50,806 nucleotides of DNA from Clostridiales bacterium. GTDB lineage: Bacteria > Bacillota > Clostridia > Oscillospirales > Oscillospiraceae. Of the stretch, positions 48,014-50,806 are shown in pieces. The DNA is taken from assembly GCA_004555655.1 (NCBI GenBank), contig SFHJ01000007.1, positions 1 through 50,806 of the forward strand, read 5' to 3'. Every line of letters begins with the position of its first letter. The stretch's first letter is position 1. A model generated the notes under the pieces. The model was not told the DNA's origin. It saw only the letters and a list, made by a program, of their open reading frames with translations, and searched no databases. A program made the translations under genes and the position numbers.

Positions 48014-48418
48014 TCAGCGCTTGCTGAACTGCGGAGCGCGACGGGCGGCTTTGAGGCCGTACTTCTTTCTTTCCTTCATTCTCGGGTCGCGGGTCAGGAA
48101 ACCGGCGGCCTTGAGCGCGGCGCGGTACTCGGGGTTCACGCCCAGCAGCGCGCGGGCGATGCCATGACGGATGGCGCCGGCCTGACCGGAAACGCCGCCG
48201 CCCTCGACGGTGCAGACGATGTCAACCTTACCGACCAGATCCAGCGCAGCCAGAGGCTGACGGACGACCATCTTCAGGGTGTCCAGACCGAAATACTCGT
48301 CGATGTCACGGCCGTTGATGGTGATCGAGCCGGTGCCGCCCTGATACAGGCGCACTCTGGCGACGGAAGACTTGCGGCGGCCGGTGCCGTACTGATACTG
48401 TCTCTTGCTCTCGTACAT
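48014..48418 (-). CDS. rpsI: 30S ribosomal protein S9
   Basis: A 134-residue protein, full length. YQYGTGRRKSSVARVRLYQG at the N-terminus and the universally conserved C-terminus LKAARRAPQFSKR, whose terminal Lys-Arg touches P-site tRNA. It follows rplM by 15 bp, the conserved bacterial order. It ends the operon at the terminator 47950-47983. No oddities. Confidence 0.99.
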   Translation of the reverse strand: MYESKRQYQYGTGRRKSSVARVRLYQGGTGSITINGRDIDEYFGLDTLKMVVRQPLAALDLVGKVDIVCTVEGGGVSGQAGAIRHGIARALLGVNPEYRAALKAAGFLTRDPRMKERKKYGLKAARRAPQFSKR

Positions 48419-48433
48419 AGTCTGTTACCTCCC

Positions 48434-48862
48434 TTAGTCCAAAGTCCAAGCTTCGGGCTTCTGCGCGGCGTTGTTGTGCTCGGCACCCTTGTAGAGCTTC
48501 AGGCGGGTGAGCGCGGCGCGGCCGATGGCGTTCTTGGGCAGCATGCCCTTGACGGCCAGCTCCATCGCAAACTCGGGACGCTCGTTCATGAGCGTGCGGT
48601 ACTTGACGTCCTTGAGGTTGCCGATCCAGCCGGTGTGATGATAGTAGTGCTTCTGATCGAGCTTTTTGCCCGTCAGAACCGCCTTGTCCACATTGACGAT
48701 GATGACGAAATCGCCGCAGTCAACGTTGGGGGTGAAGTCGGTCTTGTGCTTGCCGCGCAGCAGCTTGGCGGCGGTCACAGCGGTACGGCCCATGGGCTTA
48801 CCGGCTGCGTCGAGGACGTACCATTTTCTCTGGACGTTCTCCTTCTTAGCCATAGTGGTCAT
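48434..48862 (-). CDS. rplM: 50S ribosomal protein L13
   Basis: A 142-residue protein. WYVLDAAGKPMGRTAVTAAK, FTPNVDCGDFVIIVNVDKAV and the YHHTGWIGNLKDVKYRTLMN segment are typical; GMLPKNAIGRAALTRLKLYK completes the fold. GGAGG is 7 nt before the ATG at 48862, which supports the start that adds MTT before MAKK. It is co-transcribed with rpsI from a consensus promoter at 48962-48990. Confidence 0.99.
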   Translation of the reverse strand: MTTMAKKENVQRKWYVLDAAGKPMGRTAVTAAKLLRGKHKTDFTPNVDCGDFVIIVNVDKAVLTGKKLDQKHYYHHTGWIGNLKDVKYRTLMNERPEFAMELAVKGMLPKNAIGRAALTRLKLYKGAEHNNAAQKPEAWTLD

Positions 48863-48936
48863 GTTTGTTCCTCCGTTTGAAAGCGTAGCTTTCTATAAAA
48901 ATAAATATTTTTGACAAAATTCCGGGGCGCGGTTAC

Positions 48937-48960
48937 AATAAGCTCGCAAGCGCGCTTATT
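48937..48960 (-). promoter_or_regulatory. stem-loop in the rplM-rpsI 5' leader
   Basis: AATAAGC/GCTTATT lies just after the promoter on the minus strand, and a smaller GAAAGC/GCTTTC hairpin lies near 48880-48894 before the ribosome binding site. They are candidates for an L13-type autoregulatory leader; I cannot check the match. Confidence 0.4.
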
Positions 48961-48961
48961 C

Positions 48962-48990
48962 TTTATACCACAAGCAATTTTGTCTGTCAA
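48962..48990 (-). promoter_or_regulatory. consensus promoter of rplM-rpsI
   Basis: On the minus strand, -35 TTGACA (48985-48990), 17 nt and -10 TATAAA (48962-48967). The leader is about 95 nt. Confidence 0.9.
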
Positions 48991-49040
48991 CCACATTTTT
49001 TGGATTTTTAACCGTTTGCGGAAAGAACTTTAAAATACTT

Positions 49041-49070
49041 TAGAATGCTCGCAAATGCTCTTGAATGCTC
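49041..49070 (+). repeat. three tandem 10-bp repeats upstream of the ttcA-like gene
   Basis: TAGAATGCTC, GCAAATGCTC and TTGAATGCTC share RAATGCTC with an exact 10-bp period and are followed by a weaker AAAATGCAAA. The first contains a TAGAAT -10-like box. The 10-bp spacing places the motifs on one face of the helix. Confidence 0.6.
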
Positions 49071-49101
49071 AAAATGCAAATCACTTTTTTCGGAGGCAAA
49101 T

Positions 49102-49821
49102 ATGCAAAGAATGATGGGCCTGATGCGCCGGTGCATCGACGATTACCATATGATTGACGCAGGCGATACAATTGCCGTCGGCGTATCGGGCGGCAAGGAT
49201 TCTCTGACGCTGCTCGTGACGCTCGCTGCGCTGCGCAGGTATTACCCCAAGCCCTTCACGCTCGAGGCGCTCACCGTCGACATGGGCCTGGACGGGATGG
49301 ATTTTTCGCCGGTCGCGGCGCTGTGTGAAAAGCTGGAGGTGCCGTATGTGTGCAAGCGCACCGAGATCGGCCCCATTATCTTTGACTACCGCAAGGAGAA
49401 GAACCCCTGCTCGATGTGCGCAAAGATGCGCCGCGGGGCGCTCAACGAGCTGATCGTCTCGCGCGGTTACAAAAAGATCGCGCTGGGCCACCACTACGAC
49501 GACGCGGTGGAGACGTTTCTGATGAGTCTGCTCTACGAGGGGCGCATCAGCTGCTTCGAGCCCGTGACGTATCTGAGCCGCACGGGCGTGACGCAGATCC
49601 GCCCGATGCTCTATGTCGGCGAGAAGGCGGTGGAGAACTTTGCCGCGCGCGAAAACCTGCCGGTTGTGCATAACACCTGCCCTGCCGACAAGCACACCAA
49701 GCGCGAAGAGGTCAAGACGCTCATCGCGCAGCTGCAGCAGCAGTATCCCGACCTCAAGACGAAAATCTTCGGCGCGATGCAGCGGCTGCCGCTGCCGCAG
49801 TGGGGCGTGGAGGAACCGTAG
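49102..49821 (+). CDS. TtcA-like tRNA 2-thiocytidine/thiolation enzyme
   Basis: A 239-residue PP-loop ATPase. VGVSGGKDSLTLLVTL is the adenylation loop; CSMCAKMRRGALNELIVSRG holds the conserved Cys-x-x-Cys, and GHHYDDAVETFLMSLLYEGR is diagnostic of the TtcA/TilS superfamily. TtcA-type enzymes thiolate C32 in the tRNA anticodon loop using a 4Fe-4S cluster bound by three Cys: CSMC plus the later NTCPADK. It is shorter than E. coli TtcA (311 aa), fitting the Firmicutes 'TIGR00269/TtcA-like' group. The ATG at 49102 has CGGAGG 5 nt upstream. Monocistronic. Confidence 0.93.
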   Translation: MQRMMGLMRRCIDDYHMIDAGDTIAVGVSGGKDSLTLLVTLAALRRYYPKPFTLEALTVDMGLDGMDFSPVAALCEKLEVPYVCKRTEIGPIIFDYRKEKNPCSMCAKMRRGALNELIVSRGYKKIALGHHYDDAVETFLMSLLYEGRISCFEPVTYLSRTGVTQIRPMLYVGEKAVENFAARENLPVVHNTCPADKHTKREEVKTLIAQLQQQYPDLKTKIFGAMQRLPLPQWGVEEP

Positions 49822-49828
49822 CAAAAAA

Positions 49829-49848
49829 AGACATCCGGAAGGATGTCT
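49829..49848 (+). terminator. stem-loop after the ttcA-like gene (first copy)
   Basis: AGACATCC-GGAA-GGATGTCT, an 8-bp stem. No T-run follows; TGAGGCTGTCG of the repeat element begins directly. The same 20 bases occur at 49967-49986 with a T-run. Confidence 0.65.
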
Positions 49849-49966
49849 GAGGCTGTCGAAAAACTCCTTTGGAGTTTTTCGACAACAGGCCGCGGCCTGC
49901 TGCGCGCACGATCTGTCCGCCAAAAGCGGACAGCCTGCACACTTGCGAGGCTTTTTCGACACGCTG
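49849..49966 (+). repeat. dispersed repeat, copy 5 (short form)
   Basis: Read plus, it holds the AAAAACTCC/GGAGTTTTT hairpin, ACAGGCCGCGGCCTGCTGCG, CTGTCCGCcaaaaGCGGACAG, CCTGCACACTTGCGAGGC and TTTTTCGACACGCTGAG. It is copy 2 in reverse complement minus the GCGCCCGC...GGCCTG middle, so the family is modular. Both flanks carry the same 20-bp stem-loop. Confidence 0.85.
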
Positions 49967-49990
49967 AGACATCCGGAAGGATGTCTTTTG
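49967..49990 (+). terminator. terminator after repeat copy 5 (second hairpin copy)
   Basis: AGACATCC-GGAA-GGATGTCT followed by TTTTG. It duplicates 49829-49848 in direct orientation. On the minus strand it also follows the tRNA 3' fragment by 3 bp. Confidence 0.8.
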
Positions 49991-49992
49991 CT

Positions 49993-50011
49993 TGGTGGAG
50001 ATAAGCGGGAT
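49993..50011 (-). pseudogene. tRNA-Ala 3'-end fragment (19 nt), degenerate
   Basis: TGGTGGAGATAAGCGGGAT on the plus strand is identical to the CCA, acceptor 3' strand and part of the T arm at 50189-50207. The T-arm half upstream is degenerate (AGCCGGAGCATCCCGCT). It looks like an older or partial attachment scar. The 196-bp stretch up to the next fragment has a terminator but no gene. Confidence 0.7.
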
Positions 50012-50155
50012 GCTCCGGCTGCGGTGCCGCCTCCGTGCAGTTCGTATTTTTCCTGTTTTCTGTGCGGAGGCGCAGAAAAGCGGCGCTTGCGCGCCGCAAG
50101 AATACGAACCGTCGAACCACGGCGTTTTTCGCGCCCTTTTGTCCCAGGATAAAAC

Positions 50156-50185
50156 AAAAGCCATTCCGTTCGGAATGACTTTTTG
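50156..50185 (-). terminator. terminator of the tRNA transcript
   Basis: On the minus strand, GTCATTCC-GAAC-GGAATGGC is followed by TTTTGTTTT. It directly follows the tRNA fragment's CCA and resembles an original tRNA gene terminator. Confidence 0.75.
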
Positions 50186-50188
50186 TTT

Positions 50189-50233
50189 TGGTGGAGATAA
50201 GCGGGATCGAACCGCTGACCTCTTGAATGCCAT
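50189..50233 (-). pseudogene. tRNA-Ala(GGC) 3' half, attachment-site remnant
   Basis: Minus strand: anticodon loop ATGGCAT with GGC anticodon, stem strand TCAAG, variable AGGTC, T arm AGCGGTTCGATCCCGCT, acceptor TATCTCC, discriminator A, and CCA. The U70 position implied by TATCTCC fits a G3-U70 alanine identity. The 5' half is absent: at 50234 the sequence becomes CATCA instead of pairing CTTGA, and no GGGGATA start lies within 90 bp. It is the end left behind when an element integrates into the 3' part of a tRNA gene. Confidence 0.85.
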
Positions 50234-50388
50234 TGATGGTCGCGTGCGCGTCCATCAGGGGCAAGCGCTCCAAAAGGAAAAACCGTTGAAATACAAGCAC
50301 TTTTGCGTATTCGCTGTTTTCGCGCACTTTACTTTTCTGCTTCATGCGCGCTTGATTTTCGAAATAGATTGCTTTCTGCGGGGCTGTG

Positions 50389-50806
50389 TTACAGCCCCAT
50401 TTCTTTTACTCTGCGGTAGAATGTGTTGGGCTTCAAGCCTAACTCTTTCATAGCGGCGGTGGCGGTGATTTCGCCCGCCCGCCACTTTTTGCAGAGGGCT
50501 TTCATCTGCGCCTCGTTGTAGTCAATGGGCTTGCGGCCTTTATACTTGCCCTCGCTCTTGGCAATCTCGATGCCCTCCCGCTGCCGCTCCAAAATGTTCT
50601 CCCGCTCCAATTCCGCCAGCGCGCCGAACACGGTCAGCATGAAGCGGCCTTGGGGGGTGGTGGTGTCCATGTTCTCTTTCAGACTGACAAACTCCACGCC
50701 CTTTTCTGTCAGTTCGGAAACGATGGAAAGCAAGTCCCGCGTGTTTCGCGCAATGCGGGAAATGCTCTCTACCACAACGGTGTCACCCGCTCGGACAAAG
50801 GCCATC
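50389..50806 (-). CDS. serine recombinase (resolvase/invertase family), partial at the window edge
   Basis: At least 139 codons; the 5' end lies beyond 50806. VVESISRIARNTRDLLSIVS, VEFVSLKENMDTTTPQGRFM, and ALAELERENILERQREGIEI (the E-helix) are diagnostic of small serine recombinases. A C-terminal HTH follows: GEITATAAMKELGLKPNTFY. The N-terminal catalytic Ser (YxRxSt) is outside the window. The base composition is less GC-rich than the neighbouring chromosome, consistent with a mobile element. It directly follows the tRNA attachment remnant. The gap 50240-50388 has no gene I can support. Confidence 0.9.
   Translation of the reverse strand, partial: MAFVRAGDTVVVESISRIARNTRDLLSIVSELTEKGVEFVSLKENMDTTTPQGRFMLTVFGALAELERENILERQREGIEIAKSEGKYKGRKPIDYNEAQMKALCKKWRAGEITATAAMKELGLKPNTFYRRVKEMGL

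Overview
The window looks like a chromosomal segment of a GC-rich gut clostridium, probably of the Oscillospirales (Oscillospiraceae/Ruminococcaceae). This is inferred from strong AGGAGG ribosome binding sites, a CIRCE element at a small heat shock gene, an rplM-rpsI pair with a TTGACA-type promoter, a yybP-ykoY riboswitch, an L-fucose/rhamnose gene set and a PBSX-like phage structural cluster. I did no database search. Product names rest on motifs and on recognising the translated proteins.

Layout. 1-3.2 kb: a dispersed repeat, hsp20 with CIRCE, and an ABC-2 type exporter pair. 3.3-7.1 kb: a minus-strand block with a GNAT remnant, a cupin, rlmH, a MATE exporter and a DUF523/NUDIX/PPC-domain operon whose first gene seems to be transcribed leaderless. 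7.1-12.8 kb: a stand-alone sugar-ABC ATPase behind a hairpin-rich leader, then a three-gene nucleoside-type ABC importer without its binding protein. 12.8-16.6 kb: small housekeeping or unknown genes (Dabb, DUF1653, DUF3006-like, a helical protein, a cytidylate-kinase-like protein, a UroD/MtaA-like protein, a YczE-like membrane protein). 16.6-18.1 kb: a Mn-sensing riboswitch in front of an ArsB/SLC13-type permease.

18.2-26.6 kb: a deoxy-sugar catabolic locus. It has fucU, fucI and a self-regulated LacI-type repressor, then a PHP-domain phosphoesterase, an SDR dehydrogenase and a rhamnulokinase-family kinase (minus strand), with a divergent rpiB. No aldolase gene is present. A small MITE-like element sits between the PHP gene and its terminator.

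26.8-39.4 kb: the most interesting region. It is a compact, uninterrupted 18-gene structural cassette for a DNA-packaging, contractile-tailed particle in PBSX order: terminase small and large subunits, portal, protease, decoration, capsid, connectors, sheath, tube, chaperone, baseplate hub and spike, gp25, gpJ, gpI. It has no integrase, replication, repressor, lysis or fibre gene. The slot where the tape-measure gene should lie holds only a 164-residue Ala/Glu-rich protein. A strong terminator lies directly in front of the first gene. This could be a domesticated particle (tailocin-like or gene-transfer-agent-like) or an eroded prophage.

39.6-47.6 kb: a giant surface protein with three C-terminal SLH domains, behind an ECF-type sigma factor and two membrane proteins. 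Its N-terminus is fused, after a one-base frameshift, to the tail of the adjacent membrane protein, which suggests a deletion junction. 48.0-48.9 kb: rpsI and rplM. 49.1-49.8 kb: a TtcA-like tRNA thiolation enzyme. 49.8-50.8 kb: repeats, two 3'-end fragments of a tRNA-Ala gene that look like attachment scars, and the edge of a mobile element with a serine recombinase that runs off the window.

A modular dispersed repeat with a TCGAAAAA-rich hairpin recurs at five places (about 0.05, 8.7, 18.7, 26.7 and 49.9 kb). At two of them it is flanked on both sides by near-identical terminator stem-loops.
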